Positions 1 to 8,349 of a DNA stretch of 64,000 nucleotides are shown here, piece after piece. Numbering within the stretch: position 1 is the first letter of the stretch; each line of letters begins with the position of its first letter. The notes under the pieces are model-generated. The model searched no databases. It saw nothing but the letters and a program-made list of their open reading frames with translations, and was not told the origin of the DNA. The translations under genes were made by a program, and so were the position numbers. The stretch is from the NCBI GenBank assembly GCA_001801105.1, contig MGWS01000032.1, forward strand, positions 30,109 to 94,108, given 5' to 3'. This stretch comes from Gallionellales bacterium GWA2_60_18 (GTDB taxonomy: Bacteria > Pseudomonadota > Gammaproteobacteria > Burkholderiales > Gallionellaceae).

Positions 1-1
1 G

Positions 2-676
2 CTGAAGGACGCCGGGCTGGCGCGCATCACCGTCAGCCTCGACGGGATGAGCGACGAGACCTTCCGCCTCATGAGCGACTCCGACATCTCCGTCGCCACC
101 GTGCTGGAAGGCATCGCCGCCGCGCAGACCGCCGGGCTTGCGCCGGTCAAGGTCAACATGGTGGTCAAGCGCGGCGCGAACGACCACGAGATCGTCCCGC
201 TGGCGGCGCACTTCCGCAACAGCGGCGTCATCCTGCGCTTCATCGAATTCATGGACGTCGGCACCACCAACGGCTGGTGCATGGACGACGTGGTGCCCGC
301 GCGCGACATCCTCGAGCGCATCGCAACTTACTACCCGCTGGAACAGATCGACCCCAACTACAGCGGCGAAGTGGTGGAACGCTGGCGCTACGCCGACGGC
401 AGCGGCGAGATCGGCGTGATCGCCTCCGTCACGCAGGCGTTCTGCCACGAGTGCACCCGCGTGCGCCTGTCCACCGACGGCAAGCTCTACGCCTGCCTGT
501 TCGCCGACCGCGGTGCCGACCTGCGCACCCCGCTGCGCCAGGGCGCCGGCGACATCGTGCTGGCCAACCTCATCGCCAGCCACTGGCAACAGCGCGCCGA
601 CCGCTATTCGCAACTGCGCCACGCCGCCACCGGCCTTGCCAGACCGAAGATCGAGATGTCGTATATCGGTGGTTGA
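2..676 (+). CDS. moaA: GTP 3',8-cyclase MoaA, C-terminal part (5' end outside window)
   Basis: Radical-SAM enzyme of the first step of molybdenum cofactor synthesis, converting GTP to 3',8-cyclo-GTP. The reading frame is open from base 2, so the N-terminal radical-SAM Cys motif lies outside the window. What remains is the end of the barrel ([10 protein letters not shown]) and the C-terminal domain with the second [4Fe-4S] motif C-x2-C-x13-C (FCHEC...YAC, about 439-490), which binds GTP. The protein ends in the Gly-Gly tail needed for activity in this family. No other moa gene is in the window. Identification is firm; only the start is missing. Confidence 0.95.
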   Translation: MKDAGLARITVSLDGMSDETFRLMSDSDISVATVLEGIAAAQTAGLAPVKVNMVVKRGANDHEIVPLAAHFRNSGVILRFIEFMDVGTTNGWCMDDVVPARDILERIATYYPLEQIDPNYSGEVVERWRYADGSGEIGVIASVTQAFCHECTRVRLSTDGKLYACLFADRGADLRTPLRQGAGDIVLANLIASHWQQRADRYSQLRHAATGLARPKIEMSYIGG

Positions 677-769
677 AACCGGAGTTTGCGGGAACGCAAT
701 TTCGTTACGCGATTGCCGATGTAATCTCTTTGTCTGATTTGCGAAATTGACAAAAATCATCTTATCAAT

Positions 770-810
770 CACCCCTCTCCCCGCAGGAAGAGGGGTAGGG
801 GAGAGGGGTG
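770..810. repeat. palindromic repeat, CCCTCTCC family, copy 1
   Basis: Perfect 13-bp inverted repeat (770-782 with 798-810, CACCCCTCTCCCC) in the gap between moaA and the porin. Related copies in the same orientation lie inside mutY (about 44577-44611) and at the start of the NusG-domain gene (about 48402-48442). The rest of the gap (677-967) holds the porin promoter and no gene that I can support. Confidence 0.85.
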
Positions 811-842
811 TTGCAAAAAAGCAACATCCTCCCCGCAAAGTT

Positions 843-870
843 TTGACAGTGCCGGCCACGCTTCTATACA
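843..870 (+). promoter_or_regulatory. sigma-70 type promoter of the porin gene
   Basis: A perfect -35 TTGACA (843-848) is followed after 16 bp by TATACA (865-870). Transcription would start near 877 and give a leader of about 90 nt before the porin start codon, which has the Shine-Dalgarno-like sequence CAGGAGT about 10 bp upstream. Inferred from consensus only. Confidence 0.55.
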
Positions 871-967
871 GTCCGTTCCCAGCAATGGCGGAAGGTTCGT
901 CCGGCGCTGCAAGTTGGATTAACGTTAAACAACTTTTTCAATCTTCTAAAATTCAGGAGTATCCACA

Positions 968-2062
968 ATGCAAAAGAAACTCATCGCAATCGCAGTTGCA
1001 GCCGCTCTGGCCCCTGCAGCAGCAATGGCCGACACCACCGTTTACGGCCGCATCCACGCTTCTATCGATTCCGTTACCGGTGCTACCGGTCAAGCGGAGA
1101 GCCTGTTCGTTAACTCCAGCTCTTCCCGTTTCGGCGTGAAGGGCAGCGAAGATCTGGGCGATGGCCTGAAGGCACTGTATCAACTGGAAACTGGCGTGCA
1201 GGCAGTCGGCGGCACGTCTGGCGATGGTAATGGTCAAGCTCCGACAGGTACACTGTTCTCCGGTCAACGTGACACCTTCATCGGTGTTGCTGGCGGCTTC
1301 GGTACCTTCCTGGCTGGCCGTCTGCCTGCTGACAACCAGTACGTGTACGATTCCAACCTGTTCGCTGACCAGATCGGTGATGCTGGTAACTTCATCTCTA
1401 CCAATGGTGTCGGCGCTGGCCGTGCCAATGGTGCCTTGCACTATGTTAGCCCGGACATGAGCGGCTTCAACGTCGCCCTGACCTACCTGCCTGGTACCGC
1501 TGTGGCAGCTACCGCCCTTGCCAACGCTAATACTGCGGCCACCCACGGTAAGAACACCTACGGTATCAAGCTGAACTATGCAGCTGCCGGCGTGACTGCT
1601 AGCCTGACTTACTTCGACGTCAAGTTTGTAACCGGCACAACCACGACCAACGACCGTAAGCCGCTGTCCGTGGCTGGTAGCTACGACTTCGGCAATGGTA
1701 TGGTGACTGCGCAGTATTACAAGGCCAAGAGGGATAACACCGCTGGTGCAGTTAACAGCCAAACCTTCTACAACCTCGGCGGCAAGTTCAACGTGTCCGG
1801 CAACAGCGCGATCAAGGCACAATACTCGCACGCTGGTGATGACAGCATTGTTGCTGGCGAACAAGGCGCCAAGATGTTCGCGATCGGTTACGATTACAAC
1901 TTCTCCAAGCGCACCGGCATGTACGTCGCCTACGCATCGGTCAGCAACGATGCAAATGCCACGTTCCGTGTGGACAACTATGGTCATTCCGGCACCTCGA
2001 CTGCCCCTACTGCTGGCAACGATCCGCACGGTTTGAGCGTTGGCTTGACCCACAACTTCTAA
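968..2062 (+). CDS. outer-membrane general porin
   Basis: Trimeric beta-barrel porin for diffusion of small hydrophilic solutes across the outer membrane. The 364-residue product starts with a signal peptide (MQKKLIAIAVAAALAPAAAMA, cleaved near residue 21), followed by the DTTVYGRIHAS strand typical of betaproteobacterial Porin_4 proteins. It ends in Phe (LTHNF), the outer-membrane insertion signal. Codon use is visibly different from the neighbours, with many GCT/GGT/CTG codons, as expected for a highly expressed gene. It stands alone with its own promoter and a strong terminator at 2107. The solute preference cannot be read from sequence. Confidence 0.93.
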   Translation: MQKKLIAIAVAAALAPAAAMADTTVYGRIHASIDSVTGATGQAESLFVNSSSSRFGVKGSEDLGDGLKALYQLETGVQAVGGTSGDGNGQAPTGTLFSGQRDTFIGVAGGFGTFLAGRLPADNQYVYDSNLFADQIGDAGNFISTNGVGAGRANGALHYVSPDMSGFNVALTYLPGTAVAATALANANTAATHGKNTYGIKLNYAAAGVTASLTYFDVKFVTGTTTTNDRKPLSVAGSYDFGNGMVTAQYYKAKRDNTAGAVNSQTFYNLGGKFNVSGNSAIKAQYSHAGDDSIVAGEQGAKMFAIGYDYNFSKRTGMYVAYASVSNDANATFRVDNYGHSGTSTAPTAGNDPHGLSVGLTHNF

Positions 2063-2106
2063 TATCGCGCAGGGCTAGTCTCTGCAAGATAGACAAAGTT
2101 GTTAAG

Positions 2107-2138
2107 AACGGGCATCTTCGGATGCCCGTTTTTTATTT
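2107..2138 (+). terminator. Rho-independent terminator of the porin gene
   Basis: Perfect 10-bp stem (2107-2116 with 2121-2130) capped by a TTCG tetraloop and followed by a T-run (2129-2134). A degraded second copy of this terminator and its upstream flank is present at 4431-4507. Confidence 0.92.
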
Positions 2139-2239
2139 TGCGTAGCGATTAATCTCAATGCTTCCGCTCCCCCGTCTCCTCGCTCTATCAGCTCTGGTAG
2201 AATTATTCAGTTCTATTCAAACGTGTCATATCAGTCCAA

Positions 2240-4228
2240 ATGGCATCTGCCAGAAAAGTCAAATCGCCTGCGCCGCAGGACCTGAACCAGCTGGTATGGC
2301 TGTTCAATGCAGGCCACTGGGCTAATTGTGAGGTTGGCGCACGGGCACTGACGGCGCGCTTCCCCGCGCACGGTTTTGGCTGGAAGGTGCTGGGTCTGGT
2401 GCTGATGCAGCAGGGGCGTGCCGCCGAGGCGCTGCCCGCGATGCGAAAGACTGCGGCACTGTTCCCGGGCGAGGCCGATGCGCATTACAACCTTGGAGTA
2501 GCGCTGATGGCAGAGGGGCTGGTGGTCGAAGCCGAAGCCAGTTATCGCCGTGCACTGAGGCTCAATCTCGGCTATACCGAGGCGCATGGCAACCTTGGCA
2601 ATGTACTGTCCGAACAGAAGCGACATGCGGAGGCTGAGGTCGCGTATCGCCACGCGCTGGAACTCGCGCCACAGGTGCCGGAAGCGCACAACAACTTGGG
2701 CAACGTGCTCAAGGAGCAGGGGCGTCATGAAGAGGCCGAGGCCAGCTATCGGCGCGCGCTGGAGCTGAATCCGCATTATGCGGAGGCATACAACAATCTG
2801 GGTGTTGTCATTATGGAGCAAGGTCGGCACCTCGAAGCCGAGGCTAGCTTCCGTAGCGCGCTAGGGATTGATCCTGGTTATGTCGAGGCGATCAGCAATA
2901 TGGGAATTGCATTTAGTGAGCAAGGCTGTCATGCCGAGGCCAAAGCTTGTCACCAGCAGGCGTTGAAACTCAAGCCGGATTATGTCGAGGCTCATCTCAA
3001 TCTTGGCCATGTGCTTCGCTCTCAGGGAATGCGAACCGAAGCCGAGGCCAGTTATCGTCGCGCGCTGGCACTCAAGCCTGATTATGCGCTGACCATGCTC
3101 GCTTTGGGCAAGCTGCTAGGCGATTCCGGGCGGTTTGCCGAGGCGGAGGCGCAGTTCCTGCAGGCGTTGATGGTCGAGCCGGAGATGCCGGAAGCTTGGG
3201 CGGAACTGGTCGGTACCCGCAAGATGACGACCGTCGATACGGCATGGATGGACACCGCTGAGAGCATTGTTGCGAAAGGGGTGACTACCCGTCAGGAATC
3301 TGCGCTGCGTTACGCTATGGGTAAATACGGCGACGATGTAAAGGATTACGACCGCGCCTTCATTCACTATCAGCGTGCCAATGAACTTGAGAAGACTTTC
3401 AGCCAGTCATACGATCGGCAGCAACGTAGGGAAATGACCGAGCGCCTGATGCGCGATTATCCGGCGGAACGGGTGAGCGAGGTGCGCCCCGGTGCTTCCG
3501 CTTCGGAGCGCCCATTGTTCGTCGTGGGCATGCCGCGTTCCGGTACTTCGCTTATCGAGCAGATACTTGCCTCGCATCCTGCAGTGTTTGGCGTCGGGGA
3601 ACTACATTTCTGGGGTGATACGGCGAGGAAGATTGGCCAGGACATTACGCCGGAACATCTGGACGAGGCGGCCTTGCGCCGCATCGCGGACGAATGCCTG
3701 CAAGAACTGGCGAGCCATTCTACTGATGCGGTGCGAGTGGCGGACAAGATGCCGGGCAATTTCGCCCATCTGGGATTGATCCACGCGGTGTTTCCGAACG
3801 CGCGCATCCTGCATACCCGGCGCAACCCGATCGACACCTGTCTGTCGATCTATTTCCAGAACTTCAGCGCCAGCCATGACTATGCCAACGACCTGAAAGA
3901 CTTGGCGCACTACTACCGCGAATACCACCGCCTGATGGCGCATTGGCGCGCGGTGTTGCCGCCGGAGGTGTTCCTCGATGTGCCTTATGAGGCGCTGGTG
4001 GAAGATCAGGAAGGTTGGAGTCGCCGGATCATCGAATTCGTCGGGCTGGAGTGGGACGACGCCTGCCTGAACTTCCATGAAACCGAGCGCAAGGTGGGTA
4101 CCGCCAGCAACTGGCAGGTGCGGCAGAAGATATACAGCTCTTCAAAGGAACGCTGGCGCAATTACGAGAAACATGTAGGGCCGCTGTTGGGGTTGCTGGA
4201 GCTGTATCAGCCGGTCATCGCCCGGTAA
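2240..4228 (+). CDS. TPR-repeat sulfotransferase family protein (copy 1)
   Basis: Predicted PAPS-dependent sulfotransferase with an N-terminal TPR scaffold; substrate unknown. Of 662 residues, about the first 300 are some eight tetratricopeptide repeats (YNLGVALMAEG, NLGNVLKEQGR and similar). The C-terminal part has the 5'-phosphosulfate loop GMPRSGTSLIEQI (about residues 430-442) and the 3'-phosphate motif RRNPIDTCLS (about 530), as in Sulfotransfer_3 proteins. No signal peptide is seen. The start at 2240 has only a weak ribosome site. The last codons and the stop (4226-4228) lie in a REP palindrome. A paralogue faces it at 5325-7421. Related proteins modify polysaccharides or peptides, but nothing nearby fixes the role. 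Confidence 0.85.
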   Translation: MASARKVKSPAPQDLNQLVWLFNAGHWANCEVGARALTARFPAHGFGWKVLGLVLMQQGRAAEALPAMRKTAALFPGEADAHYNLGVALMAEGLVVEAEASYRRALRLNLGYTEAHGNLGNVLSEQKRHAEAEVAYRHALELAPQVPEAHNNLGNVLKEQGRHEEAEASYRRALELNPHYAEAYNNLGVVIMEQGRHLEAEASFRSALGIDPGYVEAISNMGIAFSEQGCHAEAKACHQQALKLKPDYVEAHLNLGHVLRSQGMRTEAEASYRRALALKPDYALTMLALGKLLGDSGRFAEAEAQFLQALMVEPEMPEAWAELVGTRKMTTVDTAWMDTAESIVAKGVTTRQESALRYAMGKYGDDVKDYDRAFIHYQRANELEKTFSQSYDRQQRREMTERLMRDYPAERVSEVRPGASASERPLFVVGMPRSGTSLIEQILASHPAVFGVGELHFWGDTARKIGQDITPEHLDEAALRRIADECLQELASHSTDAVRVADKMPGNFAHLGLIHAVFPNARILHTRRNPIDTCLSIYFQNFSASHDYANDLKDLAHYYREYHRLMAHWRAVLPPEVFLDVPYEALVEDQEGWSRRIIEFVGLEWDDACLNFHETERKVGTASNWQVRQKIYSSSKERWRNYEKHVGPLLGLLELYQPVIAR

Positions 4229-4330
4229 ACCGGGCTCCCACATAAAACCATCGCGCCATTCCACCTGTGGGAACCCGGCTGTGCCGGGCGATGGTTTTTC
4301 ACCATATCCAATCGCCCAGTAAACCGGGCG
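4217..4330. repeat. REP palindrome pair beside a transposase remnant
   Basis: Imperfect inverted repeat: ATCGCCCGGTAAACCGGG... at 4217-4242 against the complementary arm at 4266-4292. A half copy follows at 4311-4330. The same unit recurs at 5242-5315. Such paired GC-rich palindromes next to a REP-associated tyrosine transposase are the expected REP/RAYT arrangement. The stop codon of the upstream sulfotransferase is inside the left arm. Confidence 0.8.
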
Positions 4331-4338
4331 TAAACCAC

Positions 4339-4440
4339 CTACAACCACACCGCATTCCAATACGGATATTGGCCAAGCTCTTTCACCAGCCCGGCACGCA
4401 GGGGGTTGGCAACGATGTAGCGGGCGGTATCGCGCAGGCA
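4339..4440 (-). pseudogene. C-terminal fragment of a REP-associated tyrosine transposase (IS200-like, RAYT)
   Basis: Read on the minus strand, this stretch gives about 33 residues ending in a stop. They include RYIVANPLRAGLVKELG and YPYWNAVWL, which match the conserved C-terminus of RAYT / Transposase_17 proteins. The HUH catalytic part is missing: upstream the frame runs into the duplicated porin-terminator block that begins near 4431. It is a dead remnant that explains the REP palindromes on both sides. Confidence 0.8.
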
Positions 4441-4507
4441 TGGTCTCTGCAAGACATGCAAAGTTGTTTAGAACGGGCATCTTCGGGCGTCTGTTTTTTA
4501 TTGTGGA
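4431..4507 (+). repeat. diverged second copy of the porin terminator region
   Basis: About 75 bp, starting at the CGCGCAGG motif and running through the hairpin and T-run, closely match 2067-2142 behind the porin. The right arm of the hairpin has decayed (GGCGTCTGTT instead of GATGCCCGTT), so termination here is probably weak. It marks an ancient duplication of the porin 3' flank. The stretch 4508-4568 has no further gene. Confidence 0.8.
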
Positions 4508-4583
4508 TGCGCCTGTTTTTACTGTTAGAATTTTGCACACAGTGAGTTTGCTGGTGTAAAACCCACGCATGGAGGTGAGCATC

Positions 4584-4853
4584 ATGCCAACAATCAGTAT
4601 GTTTTACGGTATTTTGGTGGCAATCATGTTCGAGGATAATGATCGTCACAACTTGCCGCATATCCATGTTCGTTACGCTGGCGAGAAGGCTTCGATCGCC
4701 ATTGAGGACGGGCGTGTGTTGGCCGGCAGTATTCCACTCAAGCAGTTGAAAATGGTGCAAGCGTGGATTGAAATTCACAAGGATGAATTGTTTGCGGACT
4801 GGGAACTTGCGGTGGCAGGGGAACAACCATTCCGCATCGCTCCGTTGCAGTGA
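4584..4853 (+). CDS. DUF4160 domain protein
   Basis: Small 89-residue protein of the DUF4160 family, starting MPTISMFYGI and containing the signature HNLPHIHVRY near residue 25. The ATG at 4584 is preferred over an in-frame ATG at 4569 because GGAGGTGA sits 5 bp upstream of it. It is followed 9 bp later by a DUF2442 gene, a pairing seen widely and often suspected to be a toxin-antitoxin-like module. No biochemical role is established here. The pair sits in a duplication scar between two sulfotransferase 3' ends and has lower GC than its surroundings, suggesting acquisition. Confidence 0.85.
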   Translation: MPTISMFYGILVAIMFEDNDRHNLPHIHVRYAGEKASIAIEDGRVLAGSIPLKQLKMVQAWIEIHKDELFADWELAVAGEQPFRIAPLQ

Positions 4854-4862
4854 GGAGGCAAT

Positions 4863-5105
4863 ATGGATGCTCTGTTGGATGTTGTAAAAGTCGAACCCGG
4901 CCTGGACTACAAGTTATATCTTGAGTTCGAGAATGGAGAGAGGCGCATTTTCGATATGCGCCCATACTTGGACAAAAAACCATTTGCACAATTGAAAGGG
5001 TCGCCGTTGTTCGGCAAGGCGACCGTTGATTATGGAACTGTTGTCTGGCCCGGAAATATTGATATCGCGCCGGAAACACTTTACGACCTGTCTCTTCCGG
5101 TGTAG
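4863..5105 (+). CDS. DUF2442 domain protein
   Basis: 80-residue protein with the DUF2442 fold signature. It opens with a beta-rich LDVVKVEPGLDYKLYLEFENG segment, followed by the FDMRPYLDKKPF and GTVVWPGNIDIAPETLY motifs. The ribosome site GAGGAGGC lies 5 bp before the ATG. It is translated directly behind the DUF4160 gene and is presumably its partner. Family members resemble DNA-binding or regulator proteins of small two-gene modules, but the function is unproven. Confidence 0.82.
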   Translation: MDALLDVVKVEPGLDYKLYLEFENGERRIFDMRPYLDKKPFAQLKGSPLFGKATVDYGTVVWPGNIDIAPETLYDLSLPV

Positions 5106-5113
5106 TTTGCGCA

Positions 5114-5253
5114 GCAAGGTGGGCACGGCCAGCAACTGGCAGGTGCGGCAGAAGATCTACAAATCATCGAAGGAACGCTGGCGCAATTACGAGAAACATG
5201 TAGGGCCGCTGTTGGGGTTGCTGGAGCTGTATCAGCCGGTCATCGCCCAGTGA
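5114..5253 (+). pseudogene. orphan 3' end of a TPR-sulfotransferase gene
   Basis: 46 codons starting KVGTASNWQVRQKIY and ending YQPVIAQ, nearly identical to the C-terminus of the sulfotransferase ending at 4228. The last 90 bp are almost identical at DNA level and the homology continues into the adjoining REP palindrome. There is no start codon or upstream domain, since the DUF2442 stop is only 8 bp away. It is a relic of a second tandem copy whose 5' part has been lost. Confidence 0.85.
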
Positions 5254-5315
5254 ACCGAGCTCCCACAAAAAACCGATGCCACTTCTTCTTGTGGGAGTCC
5301 GGTTCACCGGGCGAT
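5242..5315. repeat. REP palindrome pair, second copy
   Basis: Arms 5242-5267 and 5290-5315 are imperfectly complementary and match the REP unit at 4217-4292. It lies between the orphan sulfotransferase 3' end and the 3' end of the convergent sulfotransferase gene, where it may also act as a bidirectional transcription end. Confidence 0.8.
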
Positions 5316-5324
5316 TGAATGCCC

Positions 5325-7421
5325 TCAGCTCCCCGGAACCAACCCTCCCAGCGCATCCAGCAGCGGGCCGAGGAATTTTTCGTAGGTGCGCCAGCGTTCT
5401 ACCGATGAGGTATAGATCGGCTGGCGCACCTGGGTGACACTGGCGGTTCGCACCGCGCGCTCGGTCTTGTGGAAGTCGAGGCAGGCGTCGTCCCATTCCA
5501 GCCCGCAATATTCGATCAGGCGGCGTGCCTGGGCCTCCTTGTCCGCGACGATGTCCTCGTAGCGCACATCGAGGAAGGCTCCGGGTGGCAGCACGTCGCG
5601 CCAGTGCTGCATCAGGCGCGCATAGTCGGCGTAGTAGCGCCCCAGTTCGGCCAGGTCATAACTGAACTCCTGCCCATGGGCGAACAGCTTGGTGAAGCAC
5701 GACACGCAGGTATCCACCGGGTTGCGGTTGACGTGGATGATGCGGGCGTTCGGCAGCATCAGGTGGATCAGGCCGACGATCATCGAATTGGCCGGCATCT
5801 TGTCGGTGATGCGCTGCGCATCCGGCACGCGCGACCGTAAGCCGGCGGCGTAATCCGCGCCCCAGGAGGCGAGCATTGCTTGATCAAGTGCGCGCAAGTT
5901 GTCGGGAAATCGTGTTGCTGTGTTTGTTGTGCGCTCGCGCGCAATTTGTTGCAGATCCATCAGTTCGCCCGCGCCGTAAACATCCGGATGGCTGGCGATG
6001 ATCTGTTCGGCCAAAGTGGTGCCGGAACGTGGCATACCCAGCACGAACACCGGCGTTTGCGAGGGGTCGCCGCTGCCGCGTAGGCGCTCGATAGTAGCGC
6101 GGTCGAATATCTCCATGAGTGTGTCGGTCAGCCGCGCATTGGCGTCCGGGCCGTAGCTCAGCGTCGCACGCTTGAGCTTGCATCCGGTAATGAAGTGTGG
6201 GAAGGCGCGCTCGCAATCGCGCAGGTCGTCGTAACCCTTGCCCAGTGCAAAGTGTAGCTCTATCGTCCACTTTTTTGAGTTTGCACTTCCGCTTTGTTCT
6301 TCCGCTTGCACGGCGGCGAAGTTCGCGTCACCGGGCTTGACCTTCCTTGCGTGGACGAGGGAGATGCGCGCATCGAGGTTGTCCGGGCTGGCGGCCAGTG
6401 CGCGCAGCAGCGTCGCTTCGGCTTCCGGCAGGCGGCCCTGTACCTCTTGCAGGTGGCCGAGGCCGGTCAGCGCGTCGTTGCATTCGGGATCGAGTTGCAG
6501 CGCGCGGGTGAATTCGGCTTCCGCCTGTTCGGGCTGTTCGGTTTGGGTATATATCTTGCCCAGCAGCGCGTGTGCATCGGCATGCTTGGGGTCGAGTCGC
6601 AACGCCTGCAATGCGGCAGCCTCCGCCTCAGGATAGGTCTCCAGCGCGAACCAGGTACGAGCCAGTCCGCATTGCGCGGCGGCATGTTCCGGGCGCAGTT
6701 GCAGTGTGCGCCGGTAACAGTCGAGGGCGGCGCTTTCCTGTTCCTGCACCAGATAGACGCCGCCGCGGTTGCACAGCGCCTCGGCATAGTCCGGGTTGAG
6801 TTGCAATGCGCGCTCGAGTGCGGCGGCGGCTTCTTCGGGGCGCGCCAGTTCGAGCAGCAACGCGCCGAGGTTGTTCATCGGCTCGGGGTAGTTCGGGTGC
6901 GTAGCGATCGCCTTGTTGTACCAGGCGATGGCGTCGTCGTTGCGCTTCTGCGCGCGCATGATGTTGCCCATGTAGTTGAGCGCGGGCGCGAAGTTCGGCT
7001 GCAGCGCCAGCGCGCGCTTCATGCAGGTTTCCGCTTGGGTGTAGTCCTTGCGGTCGAAACAGGCGATACCGAGGTTGCAGTGCGCCATCGCCATCTGAGG
7101 TTCCAGCGCGACCGCGCGCTTGCCGTGTGCCACCGCTTCGTCCAGTTGCCCGAGCTGGCGGAGAATCTCGCACAGGTTGGCGTGGAACAGCCCGACCTTG
7201 CCCTTGTGGCGGATGGCCTGCCGGATCAGGTCGGCCGCCGCTTCGCGCTGCCCCGCCTGATGCGCGATGATGCCGAGCAGGTGCAGGGCGAACGCATGGT
7301 TCGGCTGGTTTTGCAGCACCTGGCGCAGCAATTGTTCGGCTTCCTGTAAGCGTCCCTGCGACTGGAATTGCGCGGCCAGTTCGACGGCCTGGTCGGCGGA
7401 AAGGGGGCGTTGGTTATGCAT
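5325..7421 (-). CDS. TPR-repeat sulfotransferase family protein (copy 2)
   Basis: 698-residue paralogue of the protein at 2240-4228, on the opposite strand. About the first 350 residues are nine or so TPR units (ALHLLGIIAHQAGQ, NYMGNIMRAQKRNDD and so on). The sulfotransferase domain has the phosphosulfate loop GMPRSGTTLAEQI and the 3'-phosphate motif HVNRNPVDTCVS. Near the end, RQPIYTSSVERWRTYEKFLGP aligns with the C-terminus of copy 1, but sequence divergence is high, so this is not a recent duplicate. It follows comF on the same strand after 43 bp and may be cotranscribed with it. The acceptor substrate is unknown. Confidence 0.85.
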   Translation of the reverse strand: MHNQRPLSADQAVELAAQFQSQGRLQEAEQLLRQVLQNQPNHAFALHLLGIIAHQAGQREAAADLIRQAIRHKGKVGLFHANLCEILRQLGQLDEAVAHGKRAVALEPQMAMAHCNLGIACFDRKDYTQAETCMKRALALQPNFAPALNYMGNIMRAQKRNDDAIAWYNKAIATHPNYPEPMNNLGALLLELARPEEAAAALERALQLNPDYAEALCNRGGVYLVQEQESAALDCYRRTLQLRPEHAAAQCGLARTWFALETYPEAEAAALQALRLDPKHADAHALLGKIYTQTEQPEQAEAEFTRALQLDPECNDALTGLGHLQEVQGRLPEAEATLLRALAASPDNLDARISLVHARKVKPGDANFAAVQAEEQSGSANSKKWTIELHFALGKGYDDLRDCERAFPHFITGCKLKRATLSYGPDANARLTDTLMEIFDRATIERLRGSGDPSQTPVFVLGMPRSGTTLAEQIIASHPDVYGAGELMDLQQIARERTTNTATRFPDNLRALDQAMLASWGADYAAGLRSRVPDAQRITDKMPANSMIVGLIHLMLPNARIIHVNRNPVDTCVSCFTKLFAHGQEFSYDLAELGRYYADYARLMQHWRDVLPPGAFLDVRYEDIVADKEAQARRLIEYCGLEWDDACLDFHKTERAVRTASVTQVRQPIYTSSVERWRTYEKFLGPLLDALGGLVPGS

Positions 7422-7464
7422 GATTGACTTGTGATTTGGCGCGAGCGCGGATTATCCCTGAAAC

Positions 7465-8139
7465 TCAGGATTTTCGCAGTGTCCGCGCCACTACCCATGC
7501 GCTGACCTCGCCGGCGCCGCGTTTTTTCACCGCTTCGGCGAGGGCGTTCAGCGTGGCGCCGGTGGTCAGCACGTCGTCCACCAGCGCGACGTGCTTGCCG
7601 GCGAGATCGGCATCGCAACGGAATGCGCCGCGCACGTTGTTCTTGCGTTCGTCCCAGGGCAGCGCCGATTGCGGCGGAGTGTCGCGCACCCGGTGGCAGG
7701 CGCGGGGCAGCAGCTCGATATCGAGTTCGCGCGCGATTCCGGTGCCGAGCAGCAGCGACTGGTTGAAGCCGCGGTCACGCAGCCGTGCGGGGTGCAGCGG
7801 CATCGGGATGATGCAATCGGGCAGGGGTGTCCCGGCGAGGCGTTGTGCCAGCTTCCGGCCGAAGGCATGCGCCAGCGCGAGTTGTTCGCCGTATTTCATC
7901 GTGTGGATCAGCTTGTCGAGCGGGAAGGTGTAGCCGAACAGGGCGACGCTGCGGCTGAATTTCGGCGGGTGCGCGAGGCAGTGCCCGCACACTTCGCCGC
8001 CCGGCACGGGCAGGGCGCAGACCGGGCAATGCGGCGCGTCGAGGTAGGGCAGGGCAAGGTCGCAGGCCGCGCACCACAGGCCGTCGCGGCTCATGCTGCC
8101 GCACAGCACACAGGGCTGGGCGGGCAGAAGTTGCCTCAT
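7465..8139 (-). CDS. comF: ComF family phosphoribosyltransferase-like protein
   Basis: ComF/GntX family protein, implicated in DNA uptake and use in other bacteria. The N-terminus has a zinc-ribbon-like set of Cys pairs (CVLCG, CAACD, CPVCA, CGHC). The C-terminal half is a type-I phosphoribosyltransferase fold with the PRPP loop VALVDDVLTTGATL. The start is placed at the ATG at 8139 (MRQLLPAQPCVLCG, 224 residues). A longer frame to 8265 exists, but its extra 42 residues come from a palindromic repeat and do not resemble the family. It is divergent from bioB, a neighbour it often has in betaproteobacteria. Confidence 0.85.
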   Translation of the reverse strand: MRQLLPAQPCVLCGSMSRDGLWCAACDLALPYLDAPHCPVCALPVPGGEVCGHCLAHPPKFSRSVALFGYTFPLDKLIHTMKYGEQLALAHAFGRKLAQRLAGTPLPDCIIPMPLHPARLRDRGFNQSLLLGTGIARELDIELLPRACHRVRDTPPQSALPWDERKNNVRGAFRCDADLAGKHVALVDDVLTTGATLNALAEAVKKRGAGEVSAWVVARTLRKS

Positions 8140-8240
8140 GCCGGAGCAGATGTTCAGTAAAGTGCCCTGTAAAATTGACAAGCCATCGCCCTTTCCGGGA
8201 TGATGCGCGGCCTTTAAGGATAAATCCGGAAAAGGCAGGG

Positions 8241-8316
8241 TGTCCACGAAAAACACGAAACTCACGAAATATCCCTTCGGAGCAGTTTTTCGTGCCTTTC
8301 GTGTTTTCCGTGGACA
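8241..8316. repeat. inverted repeat between comF and bioB
   Basis: 20-bp arms TGTCCACGAAAAACACGAAA (8241-8260) and its complement (8297-8316), with one mismatch. It occupies most of the comF-bioB gap. I see no recognisable BirA operator. Its palindromic form suggests a dispersed intergenic repeat rather than a gene-specific control site. Confidence 0.75.
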
Positions 8317-8349
8317 TGTATTTTTGAATCATCATCATCCGCACAAGAC

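Noticed and set aside
747..1139. A 130-codon frame across the moaA-porin gap
   Set aside because: It runs through a palindromic repeat and the porin promoter and overlaps the porin in another frame.
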